In this document: in pieces, positions 42,327-50,633 of the stretch
Layout of the letters: every line of letters starts with the position of its first letter
Numbering within the stretch: the first letter of the stretch is position 1
DNA from: Rhizobium leguminosarum bv. trifolii WSM1325
GTDB lineage: Bacteria > Pseudomonadota > Alphaproteobacteria > Rhizobiales > Rhizobiaceae
DNA length: 64,000 nucleotides
Direction of reading: 5' to 3'
Assembly: GCA_000023185.1 (NCBI GenBank)
Contig: CP001622.1
Span: 1,612,001-1,676,000 of the forward strand
Position numbers and translations under genes: made by a program
The notes under the pieces: generated by a model
The model's input: only the letters and a program-made list of their open reading frames with translations
The model's database searches: none
Told to the model about the DNA's origin: nothing

Positions 42327-44444
42327 TCAATTCAATTTGACCGATGGCTCCCGGCCCCAGACACGCAGTTTGCCAAGCGCCTTGATAAAAGCCGTGACAT
42401 CCTTCGCCGCTCCGAGCGCAATCACGCCCTCATCCAGTGAATCGGCAATTCCGGCCTTCTGCATGAGCGGTAGCGCTGTTTCCACATAGCCGATGAACTT
42501 GCAGTGCACGAAGGCATCTGCCACGAAATCGCGGGCCGTAGCCTCCTTCAGCAGATCGCCGGTTCCCTCGGCTGAGGGGAGGAGGGCGACGGCGTCGTAA
42601 AGCACCGAAGGTCCGCCGTCGATCATCTGATGCGCCTCGATCCAGTTGTCGTCCGAGAGCGTCACGCCGCCGATCTTTGGCGCGATCACTTTGAATGTTG
42701 CCTTCTGCTCGGTGATCTCGGCAAGCAGCGCCTTGAAGATAGCGGCATCGGTGCCATCGCTGACAAGAATGCCGAGCTTGCGTCCTTCGAACCGCTTCGG
42801 ACCGCGCTCTATGATGCTGAGCGCCGGCGACGGCTCGAGATCCTGCCTCGTCGGCATGGCTGCATCGGCAGGCTTCGGCATCGATTTGAAGCCGAGGGCG
42901 TGGCCGACCTTGCTGGCCAGCGTCTCGTCGATGTTCAAGAGATGCGAGACCATACGCTCACGAACGACCGGCGTTTCGACCTTGCTCAGTTCGAAGATCA
43001 GCGCCGCGGCGATATGGCGTTGTTCCGGCGGAGTCTGGCTAATGTAGAACTGCCGGGCCTGGCTGTAATGATCGGCAAAGCTTTCCGGCCGCAGCCGAAC
43101 CTTGGGACCCTGTTCTTCGGCCTGGAAGTGGCGATAGCCCTGAACCGGCGATTCCCGCGGCCCCTGATTCCAGGAATTCGGCTGGTAATTGACGCGCCCA
43201 ACAGGATTGCGCATCGCCATATGGCCATCCTGCTGAAAATTATGGAAGGGACACTTCGGCGCGTTGATCGGCAGATGGGTGAAATTCGGACCGCCCAGAC
43301 GTTTCAACTGCGTATCGAGATAGGAGAAGTTTCGTCCCTGCAGCAGCGGATCATTGCTGAAGTCGATGCCGGGGGGAACGTTCTGCGTCATGAACGCGAC
43401 CTGCTCGGTCTCCGCAAAGAAATTCTCGGGCATTCGGTCGAGCACGAGACGGCCGATCGGTTTGACCGGAAGGATCTCCTCGGGAATGAGCTTCGTCGGA
43501 TCGAGGATGTCGAAGTCGAACGTGTCGGCGAAGTCCTGATCGAAAAGCTGTACACAGAGCTCCCATTCCGGGAAGGCTCCCGACTGGATCGACTGCCAGA
43601 GGTCGCGTCGATGGAAATCCGGATCGGCCCCATTGATCTTGACTGCCTCGTTCCAGGCGACGGACTGCAGGCCGAGTTTCGGTTTCCAGTGAAATTTGAC
43701 GAAGGTCGATTCGTCAGCCGCGTTGACGAAGCGGAAGGTGTGAACGCCAAAACCCTCCATGAAACGGAACGAGCGCGGAATGGCGCGGTCCGACATCACC
43801 CACATGATCATGTGCATGCTTTCGGGCGTCAGCGTAATGAAGTCCCAGAAATTGTCATGCGCCGACTGCGCCTGCGGGAATCCCTTGTCGGGCTCCGGCT
43901 TTACGGAATGGATGACGTCGGGAAATTTGATCGCGTCCTGAATGAAGAAAACCGGGATATTATTGCCGACCAGGTCCCAATTCCCCTGCTGGGTGTAAAT
44001 CTTCACGGCGAAACCGCGCACGTCGCGCGCCAGATCGAAGGAACCCTTGCTGCCGGCAACGGTCGAAAACCGGACGAAAGCCGGCGTCTTTTCGCCGGGC
44101 CGCTGGAAAAGATCGGCCCGGCTATAGGCGGCCAGGGATTCATATGTTTCGAAGTAGCCATGGGCGCCGTAACCGCGCGCATGCACGACCCGCTCGGGAA
44201 TGCGCTCGTGGTCGAAATGAAAGATCTTCTCGCGGAAATGGAAGTCATCGATGAGCGCGGGGCCGCGGGCGCCAACGCGAAGCGTATTCTGATCGTCGGA
44301 AACCGGACCGCCTTGCGCTGTGGTCAGAACCGGCATCCCGTCTTCGGCAAACTGATGAAGCTCGCCGCCTGCACCCCGGTGCAGTTTCTGATCGTGGATC
44401 GTTGCGTTGTCCGAGGGCGAGGTTTGGGAGGTCTTTTTGGCCAT
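42327..44444 (-). CDS. katE: Large-subunit monofunctional catalase
   Basis: The 705-residue protein is a clade 2 catalase (HPII/KatE type) that breaks down hydrogen peroxide. The catalytic His lies in [13 protein letters not shown], the distal Asn region in [17 protein letters not shown], and the haem Tyr in [12 protein letters not shown]. The C-terminal 150 residues form the flavodoxin/DJ-1-like domain seen in large catalases ([15 protein letters not shown]). GGAG lies a few bases before the ATG. Stationary-phase or general-stress control is typical but not shown here. Confidence 0.96.
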   Translation of the reverse strand: MAKKTSQTSPSDNATIHDQKLHRGAGGELHQFAEDGMPVLTTAQGGPVSDDQNTLRVGARGPALIDDFHFREKIFHFDHERIPERVVHARGYGAHGYFETYESLAAYSRADLFQRPGEKTPAFVRFSTVAGSKGSFDLARDVRGFAVKIYTQQGNWDLVGNNIPVFFIQDAIKFPDVIHSVKPEPDKGFPQAQSAHDNFWDFITLTPESMHMIMWVMSDRAIPRSFRFMEGFGVHTFRFVNAADESTFVKFHWKPKLGLQSVAWNEAVKINGADPDFHRRDLWQSIQSGAFPEWELCVQLFDQDFADTFDFDILDPTKLIPEEILPVKPIGRLVLDRMPENFFAETEQVAFMTQNVPPGIDFSNDPLLQGRNFSYLDTQLKRLGGPNFTHLPINAPKCPFHNFQQDGHMAMRNPVGRVNYQPNSWNQGPRESPVQGYRHFQAEEQGPKVRLRPESFADHYSQARQFYISQTPPEQRHIAAALIFELSKVETPVVRERMVSHLLNIDETLASKVGHALGFKSMPKPADAAMPTRQDLEPSPALSIIERGPKRFEGRKLGILVSDGTDAAIFKALLAEITEQKATFKVIAPKIGGVTLSDDNWIEAHQMIDGGPSVLYDAVALLPSAEGTGDLLKEATARDFVADAFVHCKFIGYVETALPLMQKAGIADSLDEGVIALGAAKDVTAFIKALGKLRVWGREPSVKLN

Positions 44445-44586
44445 CTACATTCTCCGGAAAGGGATTTACCTAACCGAAGCTCGCCAACGGCCACATGTTC
44501 CGCCCGATGCGAAATAAACCGCCACTGAGAAAAAGGCCTGGGGGCGGACGATGATCCAACCACAGCAGAGCCGGGGATGGCTCCAC

Positions 44587-44622
44587 ATAAATGGGGCGCG
44601 GGGCCTTTCGACCCCGCGCCCC
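44587..44622 (-). terminator. Strong GC hairpin, probable terminator of the membrane-protein gene
   Basis: An 11-bp stem GGGGCGCGGGG / CCCCGCGCCCC with an 8-base loop lies just after the stop of the 44651-45547 gene. The minus strand continues ATTTATG, a weak T-tract. Confidence 0.6.
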
Positions 44623-44650
44623 GGTTTCCGTTGATCCTGAGCCTCGGGCC

Positions 44651-45547
44651 TTAGATCCGGGGCGTGACGAGGAGGTCTTCCTCTTCGTCGCGTTGCGACC
44701 CGCCAAACGCTGCTGCGGCGGCAGCGATGAAAGCCCCGATCAGAAGTGACAACGCGCCGAGCAATGCCGTGGTGGAGGCAGCCTTGCGTGCCTCATCGGC
44801 GGCTTTCTGGGCGGCGACCTTGGCGTCGTCGATGCGCTTCAGCACAGTGTCGACGCGGGTGCGCGCATCGGCCTCGGAAAGACCGGTGCGAGCAGAGACG
44901 ATGGTGGCAAGATAGGCCTTGTCGTCATCCGGGATCTGGCCCGCGGCCGCACCGTTGAGGAGGATGCGGGAGACTTCTGCTGTTGCTGCGGTATCATCGG
45001 ATGTTGCTCCAGCACGGGCCTGTTCAGGACGCAGCAAAGCGTCGGTAAAATAGGCGGTGGGCAGATCCGCGGTCGATGCCGCCGAGGACGCCGCCGTACC
45101 TGCGGCGGTGGCCGCCGAACCCACGGCTTGTGCGCCTGCACCGGCAAGCGAGGTCAGCGACGAGGCTAGAAAGCCGGCAACGAAGATCGTCGCCAGCGCC
45201 CAGCTGATGAAGCCATGCGCGGTGTCACGGAAGAACACTTCGTCCGTATGGACAGCTGCCCACTTCGTGCGCAGCCGGCCGGTGATATAGCCACCGAGCC
45301 CTGAGGAGAGCCATTGGACGACAACGAGCCAGATCGCCGCCGTGACCCCGACCGTGCCGAGCGAACTGCTTTGCCCCGACCAAGGCGACACCATCGTCAA
45401 CCCAACCCCGGATCCAAGCAGCAAAAGAATGAGGGTCACTCCGATGGCAGCAGCGGCGCCTCCGAAGATAGGCCCCCATGTCATGGCGGATTTGGAGGAT
45501 TCGACCGGAGTAGCAATCTCTCCGGAACCTGTCATTGAAACCGACAT
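44651..45547 (-). CDS. Membrane protein of unknown function
   Basis: The 298-residue protein has about four hydrophobic helices: near residues 24-52, 66-88, 115-140, and 262-282. A polar alanine-rich helical stretch with many charged residues lies before the last helix and is probably extramembrane. A conserved-looking opening (MTWGPIFGGAAAAIGVTLILLLLG) and YITGRLRTKW are familiar from rhizobial PhnA-like or stress-related membrane proteins, but I assign no function. It lies just upstream of the tiny membrane protein at 45557-45634, in the same direction. Confidence 0.75.
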   Translation of the reverse strand: MSVSMTGSGEIATPVESSKSAMTWGPIFGGAAAAIGVTLILLLLGSGVGLTMVSPWSGQSSSLGTVGVTAAIWLVVVQWLSSGLGGYITGRLRTKWAAVHTDEVFFRDTAHGFISWALATIFVAGFLASSLTSLAGAGAQAVGSAATAAGTAASSAASTADLPTAYFTDALLRPEQARAGATSDDTAATAEVSRILLNGAAAGQIPDDDKAYLATIVSARTGLSEADARTRVDTVLKRIDDAKVAAQKAADEARKAASTTALLGALSLLIGAFIAAAAAAFGGSQRDEEEDLLVTPRI

Positions 45548-45556
45548 GATCTGTCC

Positions 45557-45634
45557 CTATCGCACAAACAGAGCAAGAAGGATGATGATCGGCAGTGGAA
45601 CACCAAGCAGCCAAAGCAGAATACCGCGACCCAT
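45557..45634 (-). CDS. 25-residue single-pass membrane peptide
   Basis: A short frame encodes MGRGILLWLLGVPLPIIILL and five more residues, ending ALFVR. It has AGGAGG exactly 6 bases before its ATG, the best ribosome site in this region. Tiny one-helix proteins with the MGRGxLLWLLG opening are, as I recall, widespread in alphaproteobacteria. It sits 9 bases before the start of the 298-residue membrane protein gene and is probably co-expressed with it. Confidence 0.68.
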   Translation of the reverse strand: MGRGILLWLLGVPLPIIILLALFVR

Positions 45635-45883
45635 GAAAGACCTCCTGTCAGAGACTGACGTTACGTGGTTGATGCCACTCAACTTTGAACCACGGTCTTT
45701 GTTCCCGGCCGGCTTGGTCATCGACGATCTTCATGCGGAGCTGATCGAGATCGATAAGAATCTTGCGCGTTCGGAGCTGACGTCCGGCGAAGAGAGCGCC
45801 ATATCTTGAGGAACAAGGTGATCTTGGCAGGAGAGAGCAGAAGCTCTCATCACTCGGTCATAGCCTAAACTGGAGAGGAATCG

Positions 45884-46063
45884 ATGAAGAGATTTCGGGC
45901 ATTTGTAGCAGCCGGAGTAATCAGTCTTGCCGCCATGACCTCGGCATGCTCGACGCCGCCGAATTCATATGGCTCGGCATCGGGATATCAGCCGGGAGAT
46001 TCGATGAACCCGGCCTGCGCCGATGGCTTCCGACCCGGTGACGGCCGTTCGTGCAGCTATTAG
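45884..46063 (+). CDS. Small putative lipoprotein
   Basis: A 59-residue frame starting MKRFRAFVAAGVISLAA continues to a lipobox-like MTSAC, predicting lipid attachment at Cys about 22. The mature part is short and Ser/Gly/Pro-rich, with two more cysteines (PACADGF and RSCSY) that could pair. GAGAGGAA lies close before the ATG. No family recognised. Confidence 0.65.
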   Translation: MKRFRAFVAAGVISLAAMTSACSTPPNSYGSASGYQPGDSMNPACADGFRPGDGRSCSY

Positions 46064-46119
46064 AGGTGGTCGCCTTGCCCGTACAATGAACGGGATCGTC
46101 CGGAGCGTCAGGCGGGCGG

Positions 46120-46230
46120 TCATTTCCGTTTGATGACAGCCCCGACGGCGGCGCCGATCGCGGCGTCATCGAACAGCGTCGGCCCGACTGCGGCGCCTAT
46201 TCCGATTCCTATCGCCATACCCAAAGCCAT
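46120..46230 (-). CDS. Possible 36-residue glycine-zipper peptide
   Basis: The frame encodes MALGMAIGIGIGAAVGPTLF and ends GAAVGAVIKRK. Regular GxxxG spacing resembles glycine-zipper membrane peptides. No strong ribosome site is visible and an in-frame stop lies close upstream, so the call is tentative. Confidence 0.35.
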   Translation of the reverse strand: MALGMAIGIGIGAAVGPTLFDDAAIGAAVGAVIKRK

Positions 46231-46322
46231 GGCCGTGATTTATCCCGGTGCTGTGGCGATAGTATGTGTTTCGCTGCGCCCGGCGGAGCGTCGGCGGTCC
46301 TATTGACTGCCGATCCACTTCA

Positions 46323-46577
46323 TTACGGTTTTTTCCGGAGGTCACCTGGTAAAGCATCAATGAGTTGATGCACTTTTCCGGTGGCGAATACGATGTCCTC
46401 GCGCGGCAGATGGACTGTTATCTCAATCTCTTCCCACCTGCCGCCATGGTCTTTTGCGAACCTGACGGCGGCTTCCAAAGACGTGAATTGCACGGCCGGT
46501 GCGTTGGCGGTCCAAAACTGCACGCTGCAGTCCGCCGCACTGTAATCTAAAAATGCTTTTTCAGGATCTAGCGCCAT
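46323..46577 (-). CDS. Small conserved-type hypothetical protein
   Basis: An 84-residue protein with ordinary coding character: an aromatic N-half (CSVQFWTANAPAVQF), then FAKDHGGRWEEIEITVHLP, suggesting a small alpha/beta fold. Similar short proteins occur in rhizobial genomes, but function is unknown. Confidence 0.5.
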   Translation of the reverse strand: MALDPEKAFLDYSAADCSVQFWTANAPAVQFTSLEAAVRFAKDHGGRWEEIEITVHLPREDIVFATGKVHQLIDALPGDLRKKP

Positions 46578-46712
46578 GGCGTTTGCTGTACACCGCCGGC
46601 AGTTTTTTGGCCAGCGGTTGCCTATCCATCGTAACAGCGCATGATGAGGCTGCCGGCTTGACGGCGATGTGCGCGCGGATGGCGGTATATTCCATAGCTT
46701 AGGAGGCCGTTG

Positions 46713-46832
46713 ATGAAGATTGGAATGATAGGCGCCGGGCTGATCCCGTTTTCTATTTACAGTCTGCGTTCAAAACGCGGTGGGCCAAGGGCAGCGCCGA
46801 CGGTCTTCTCTCGCTCCCAACCCGTGATATAA
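46713..46832 (+). pseudogene. Truncated start of a Rossmann-fold oxidoreductase
   Basis: AGGAGG precedes an ATG encoding MKIGMIGAGLI, which matches the opening of NADP/F420-type oxidoreductases, but similarity ends after about 11 residues and a stop follows at codon 40. This is most simply the 5' remnant of a gene whose body was deleted. Confidence 0.5.
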
Positions 46833-46918
46833 CGGCACCATGACAAAGCGAGCGCTTTCTCATCTCCGACACATACGCGTGCGCCATCAGGGCGCACCGA
46901 TTTCGTTCGGAGATGGAC

Positions 46919-47212
46919 ATGCATCACAAAAGAAAGCGTCCTCGCAAGGCGTCGTGCGGGCTGTGCAAGCCTCATAAGACCGAGGGCAACTGCCCACGGC
47001 ACAAGGACATGCGGCTTGGCAATCTACGTCGCTACCTGTCCGGGTCTGACCAGCTGCGCTGCCAAGAGATTACCACAGAACGGTCTTGGCTAAAAAGAAA
47101 GGGTCGGGCGAATGCTCGCGCCGACCCGTCTTTGATTGCATCAGCACGGTGCCAGTACATCCGTGGTCACCAGCAAAAGCCATCTGATAGATTGAATTTA
47201 TGCGCCTCGTGA
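46919..47212 (+). CDS. Small basic CxxC protein, possibly with aberrant tail
   Basis: The start MHHKRKRPRKASCGLCKPHK is preceded by GGAG 6 bases away. A basic N-terminus followed by CGLCKPHK recalls a family of tiny proteins with CLMCKPWK-type motifs found next to unrelated genes. Residues beyond about 40 look like non-coding read-through, so the gene may have lost its normal stop. Confidence 0.4.
   Translation: MHHKRKRPRKASCGLCKPHKTEGNCPRHKDMRLGNLRRYLSGSDQLRCQEITTERSWLKRKGRANARADPSLIASARCQYIRGHQQKPSDRLNLCAS
47100..47133 (+). terminator. Hairpin resembling an intrinsic terminator
   Basis: GGGTCGG pairs with CCGACCC around a smaller GCG/CGC stem, followed by GTCTTTG. It lies inside the doubtful 3' half of the 46919 reading frame, which supports that frame ending earlier. 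Confidence 0.4.
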
Positions 47213-47516
47213 ATTTTCGCAAGGATTAGCGGGGTGCTGAATTAGGGCTAGGTGAGGGAGGCGCAATAGCCACGGTACGACGAGAAGTACGACACGCGCT
47301 CTGAGGGCGCTAGTTGCGTGGCTGATCCGTCCAGTCGATCATCGGGGCGCCCGCAAAACCTGAGTATCACAGCGGATTCAAGATTCAGAAGAAATTAACA
47401 AGAAAATTTATTGACCCCCAAATTCGACTAAATCGCTTTCAAAAGCGGGAGGGAAAGTGGGGAAGTAAGCCCCTGCAGTCGGAGTTATCAACGAAACAGG
47501 CGCTTAACTTGAAAAA
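47213..47516. other. No gene recognised
   Basis: These 304 bases hold no frame with coding character, no clear hairpin and no known repeat that I could recognise. They lead to the 3' end of tRNA-Asn and belong to the decayed accessory zone. Confidence 0.6.
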
Positions 47517-47591
47517 TGGCTCCCCGGGCCGGATTCGAACCGGCGACCTGTCGATTAACAGTCGAATGCTCTACCGCTGAGCTACCAGGGA
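47517..47591 (-). tRNA. tRNA-Asn (anticodon GTT)
   Basis: Read on the minus strand, the 75 bases fold as a tRNA: acceptor TCCCTGG/CCGGGGA with one T-G pair, D-arm TAGCTCAGCGGTAGAGC, anticodon loop CTGTTAA with GTT, T-arm GGTTCGAATCC, and an encoded CCA end. Confidence 0.97.
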
Positions 47592-47708
47592 TCACTGCTT
47601 GGCGCGGTGTGAGTGGGCTAATACAAACGCTTTCCCGATTTGCCAAGCGGTTTTTTCAAAAAAATGAAATGAACTTGTATTTGGGATGCCTGCGCCCATC
47701 TCTGGGGA

Positions 47709-48026
47709 ATGACAAATGTGAACGATCGTCAGGAGACGAGAGGCGGCGAGAAGCGCAAGGCTCGGGCGGTGCGCTTCGGCATCGATCATGCAAGCGGCAG
47801 GCTTATGCTCGGCTCTTTCAGCATCGGCATGCCACGCTCGCGCATCGCGCGGATGGCGCTTGGCATGGCCCTCATTTTCTGCGGCGTGTTGGGTTTCCTG
47901 CCCATCCTCGGCTTCTGGATGCTGCCGCTCGGCTTCCTCGTGCTCTCGCACGATCTGCCGTTCGCGCGCCGGCTTCGGCGACGGCTGGCGGTCTGGTGGC
48001 ACAGGCGGCGAAAACCGGGTGGCTGA
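47709..48026 (+). CDS. Small membrane protein, PGPGW-like
   Basis: A 105-residue protein with a basic N-terminal 45 residues and a hydrophobic hairpin (ALGMALIFCGVLGFLPILGFWMLPLGFLVLS) followed by SHDLPFARRLRRRLAVWW. This layout fits small PGPGW-type transmembrane proteins. Function is unknown. Confidence 0.7.
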   Translation: MTNVNDRQETRGGEKRKARAVRFGIDHASGRLMLGSFSIGMPRSRIARMALGMALIFCGVLGFLPILGFWMLPLGFLVLSHDLPFARRLRRRLAVWWHRRRKPGG

Positions 48027-48122
48027 TCGGCAAGGAGGGCGTGGAACTGTGGGTGGCTTTTCGCATTCGTGGTTTATGCAATGTAAAACGCAAAATCGCG
48101 TCACAATGGTCCAGGTGAGGAA

Positions 48123-48446
48123 ATGAAGGTATCTTTTGTTGTCGTCCTGTCGGCAGCGGCGCTTCTCTCAGGCGTTTCCGCCGAGGCCCAAGTAGACAGC
48201 GGCGGTTTTGACGCTCGCGGCATCTGTCGCCGTCCTGAAGGCTGCGTGGTCGACCACGGTCAAGGCGGCAGCTACAACGGGCCACGTAACTATCGCAATT
48301 TCAACGGCCGGAATGAGCGCGATGGGAGGAACGACCGCGAGCGGGATAATCGGCGCTACCGTTCTCAGAACAGGAGCGAGAATTTCGACGCCGGAACCAG
48401 CCGCCTTGTCGCAGGCCTTGAGATTGGGCTGCAAATTCGCGTCTAG
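48123..48446 (+). CDS. Small secreted hypothetical protein
   Basis: The 107-residue product has a signal peptide (cleavage near AEAQ) followed by two cysteines and an Asn/Arg/Asp/Gly-rich, probably disordered segment. AGG lies directly before the ATG. No family recognised. It is convergent with the next gene, with a 4-base overlap. Confidence 0.65.
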   Translation: MKVSFVVVLSAAALLSGVSAEAQVDSGGFDARGICRRPEGCVVDHGQGGSYNGPRNYRNFNGRNERDGRNDRERDNRRYRSQNRSENFDAGTSRLVAGLEIGLQIRV

Positions 48447-48781
48447 TTGGATCTGAGTTCGCTTTCCTCGAAAGTTCCGCCGTGGTCCGGATCGAGGCCG
48501 GTCGTCATCAGCAGGCTGCAGGCGGCAAGGAGAAGGACGAGCTTCACTGCGTAGGACGCCACGGAGGCCGGTTGTCGAGGGCCCGGTGATACGCGAGACG
48601 GCGCTATATAGTACTGGTAATAGAAGTAAGGATCGTCCGTTTCCAGCAGGTTCTGGTGGACGTGCGGCGGAATATCCGCATGTTTCACCGGCGGAGAACC
48701 AGGGAATTTTACATGCAGATCCCGGGTTTCGGCGTCGTATGCTGCACGCACGCGCTTCGATTTGAGGGCAGCCCAATCCAT
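48443..48781 (-). CDS. KTSC-domain protein with C-terminal membrane helix
   Basis: The 112-residue protein has a KTSC-like domain (RVRAAYDAETRDLHVKFPG, then IPPHVHQNLLETDDPYFYY), followed by a hydrophobic helix (YAVKLVLLLAACSLLM). KTSC domains occur at the C-terminus of some lysyl-tRNA synthetases and alone; function is unknown. GGAG lies 6 bases before the ATG. Confidence 0.72.
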   Translation of the reverse strand: MDWAALKSKRVRAAYDAETRDLHVKFPGSPPVKHADIPPHVHQNLLETDDPYFYYQYYIAPSRVSPGPRQPASVASYAVKLVLLLAACSLLMTTGLDPDHGGTFEESELRSN

Positions 48782-49043
48782 CTCAAGCTCCTATACCCTC
48801 CCGCGGGTAATTGAGTCCCGGACGGTGATCGAAGTCAAGTCAAGAATTTGTTTCAAATGCCATCATTGGCAGGAAATGGGGCATCGTCACGGCCGCGGAA
48901 ATTCCAGCCCGCGCCCGCTCCGTTTCGGGATGGAAAAATGGTCGTTTCGGCAGCTGCCGAATAGCGTTTTTCCGAAATGCCCTCTTGCGATTTCCTTACG
49001 ATCATTCTAAACGCTCGCCACGGCTCAGATAACGAGCGCGTGA

Positions 49044-49117
49044 GGCCTCGTGGCGGAGTGGTGACGCAGAGGACTGCAAATCCTTGTACCCCGGTTCAAT
49101 TCCGGGCGAGGCCTCCA
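49044..49117 (+). tRNA. tRNA-Cys (anticodon GCA)
   Basis: The 74 bases form a full cloverleaf: acceptor GGCCTCG/CGAGGCC, anticodon loop CTGCAAA with GCA, T-arm GGTTCAATTCC, and encoded CCA after discriminator T. Its 3' end serves as the attachment site of a relic island. Confidence 0.97.
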
Positions 49118-49124
49118 ACATCTT
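49102..49124 (+). other. Attachment-site repeat, tRNA copy
   Basis: This 23-base segment spans the tRNA-Cys 3' end and reads CCGGGCGAGGCCTCC then AACATCTT. A near-copy with 22 of 23 matches lies at 50548-50570. Integrases of the tyrosine family commonly use tRNA 3' ends. Confidence 0.75.
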
Positions 49125-49236
49125 TTCACCACAGCGATAAACTATTGCAAAAGCCTCGATAATTTTCGAGGTGTGGCCGCTTGGACTTGAATCGTTCCGC
49201 CACGCCAAAGGCAGGGTGTGGCAATGTGTTCCCGGT

Positions 49237-49604
49237 TTATCCGTTCGCCACGGCGCTTTCGTCGGTCAGCGCAAGCAGTTTGGTACCGACGCCATCCCAG
49301 TTGATTCCCGCGACAAGTCTGTCGTGCCAGGCGCGCGCGATCGGCATTTTCGTATAAATTCTTGAGGTCTTTCCATCGCCCCAGCCGAGCATCGCCTCGA
49401 GCATGCTGCCGGTCGCTTCGTTACAAGCGACCAACAGCATGCTCGAGGTCGCTTCGTTACAAGCGACGTCGGTCGCGAGGCTCTGCCGAACAGAATTGGC
49501 GGTGAGATGGTCGAGGCCGGCAAGCGAAGCTTGAACATGTCCCTGCGACGGTGCTGCGGGCCGAGCCGCGAGACATCAGGCACTCGGAAGCCGGTGAATA
49601 TCAA
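49237..49604 (-). pseudogene. Broken tyrosine recombinase (integrase) remnant
   Basis: Two minus-strand frames carry integrase-like pieces. The upstream frame has FTGFRVPDVSRLGPQH, resembling the box I Arg region. The downstream frame has SMLEAMLGWGDGKTSRIYTK, resembling the box II segment with the Tyr. Frameshifts and a palindromic duplication separate them, and the HxxR segment is lost. It points towards the tRNA-Cys gene, as integrase genes usually do near their attachment site. Confidence 0.65.
49395..49467. repeat. Large imperfect palindrome plus direct repeat in the integrase relic
   Basis: A 24-base arm (49395-49418) and its near-perfect reverse complement (49425-49448, two mismatches) enclose a 6-base loop. 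In addition, a 21-base word starting GGTCGCTTCGTTAC occurs at 49411 and again at 49447, itself a small inverted repeat. The structure interrupts the integrase reading frame. Confidence 0.75.
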
Positions 49605-49811
49605 AATAGCGACACACAGAGTGGCCTTAGAGCGCGATCATGGTGTTCGATGATCTGAGAGCCAGCTCCTTGGGCGTCGCCGTCGCGTGGCCGTCTGTAA
49701 GGACGGCGAAAGGTTCGACGAGGCGGGCTGCGCGGCATGATGGACAGGGTCAAGCGAAAGACGACGGCGGTTCCCTATGACGGCAGGCGGAGGGACGTCG
49801 TCTGATTACAG

Positions 49812-49925
49812 CTGACGCTGATCGCCGAGATCGAATACAGGGCATGGACGGATGACGGCAAGCTCCGCCAGTTCAGGGGGCTTCGCGAGCTGCAGGACAA
49901 TGCGGCGATTTATGAGATCGACTAG
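49812..49925 (+). pseudogene. C-terminal fragment of an ATP-dependent DNA ligase (LigD-like)
   Basis: The frame encodes LIAEIEYRAWTDDGKLRQF and ends FRGLREL...AAIYEID before TAG. Ligase D C-terminal (OB-fold) domains read AEIEYRAWTxDGKLRHPSFKGLRE, so this is a remnant with a small deletion after KLR. Upstream sequence from about 49640 shows only scattered similarity and stops. Confidence 0.65.
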
Positions 49926-50245
49926 CGTTCAACGCGGGTGACGAATGCCAGAAGACGCGATAGGATGCTAAGCTTGTACGGGATTCCTATTGTTTCTTTG
50001 CCGAGCTTTGTGAGCCGCCAACCCGTGACGTAACTCCACCCGCCACCAGGACTATGAATGGTGACGAGGCCAAGATCGCATGCGCGATTTACAACAGTTT
50101 TGTCGTAGTCTTCCCATTCCCCGTCAGTCATGAGACAGCAGAGATCGACTTCCTTCGCAGTCATATACAGAAGCTGAATAACATCCTCGTCCAGTGACGC
50201 TATGGCAGCCGCAGAGGACATGCCTGCGTGATTAATTATGTTCAT
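49922..50245 (-). CDS. Hypothetical protein in the relic island
   Basis: About 108 residues starting MNIINHAGMSSAAAIAS. The core (VIQLLYMTAKEVDLCCL, VVNRACDLGLVTIHS, GWRLTKLGKE) looks like a winged-helix fold, but no family is recognised. GGAG lies 5 bases before the ATG. Its base composition is lower in GC than neighbouring core genes, consistent with island cargo. Confidence 0.55.
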   Translation of the reverse strand: MNIINHAGMSSAAAIASLDEDVIQLLYMTAKEVDLCCLMTDGEWEDYDKTVVNRACDLGLVTIHSPGGGWSYVTGWRLTKLGKETIGIPYKLSILSRLLAFVTRVER

Positions 50246-50299
50246 CAATTCTCCCCCACCCAAGTAATTAGCTACAGCCCACGCGAGTAATTTGCGCAA

Positions 50300-50633
50300 G
50301 CACTATTTCTGGACTTTTGTGACATTGGTTACCAAGTGCGCGGTTGTTCAACAGGTGTTTGAGTTTCAGAGATGATGTGCATCGGTGGGGACGATGCTGC
50401 CTTCGGAACCGGCATCTCTGCGAGCTTTGCATTCACTTGAGGTGTGGTAGGGTGTGGCAGCCGCCGTTGATTTCCAATGAGAAATATTTTGGCGGAGGTG
50501 TGGCGATAATCTCGGTGACCATTTGACTCCGCCCGCTTGCGTCCTTCCCGGGCGAGGCCTCGAACATCTTCCGCATGACATAATCTATGTGAAACGCTGC
50601 TGGCTCAGCGGTGCGGCATTGGCGTTTGCGATG
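50300..50633. other. Island right end; no gene recognised
   Basis: No convincing frame is present. The segment holds the second attachment-site copy at 50548-50570. Its sequence is AT-richer than the flanks. Confidence 0.55.
50548..50570 (+). other. Attachment-site repeat, distal copy
   Basis: This 23-base segment matches the tRNA-Cys 3' end repeat (49102-49124) at 22 positions; only one base differs (CCTCG instead of CCTCC). The two copies enclose about 1.42 kb holding the broken integrase and ligase fragments. Confidence 0.72.

Noticed and set aside
45633..45809. Plus-strand frame starting MKDLLSETDV
   Set aside because: Overlaps the start of the 25-residue peptide gene on the other strand, has no ribosome site and no recognised family.
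46757..47002. 81-residue minus-strand frame in the decayed zone
   Set aside because: Overlaps two better-supported plus-strand starts and shows no recognisable motif.
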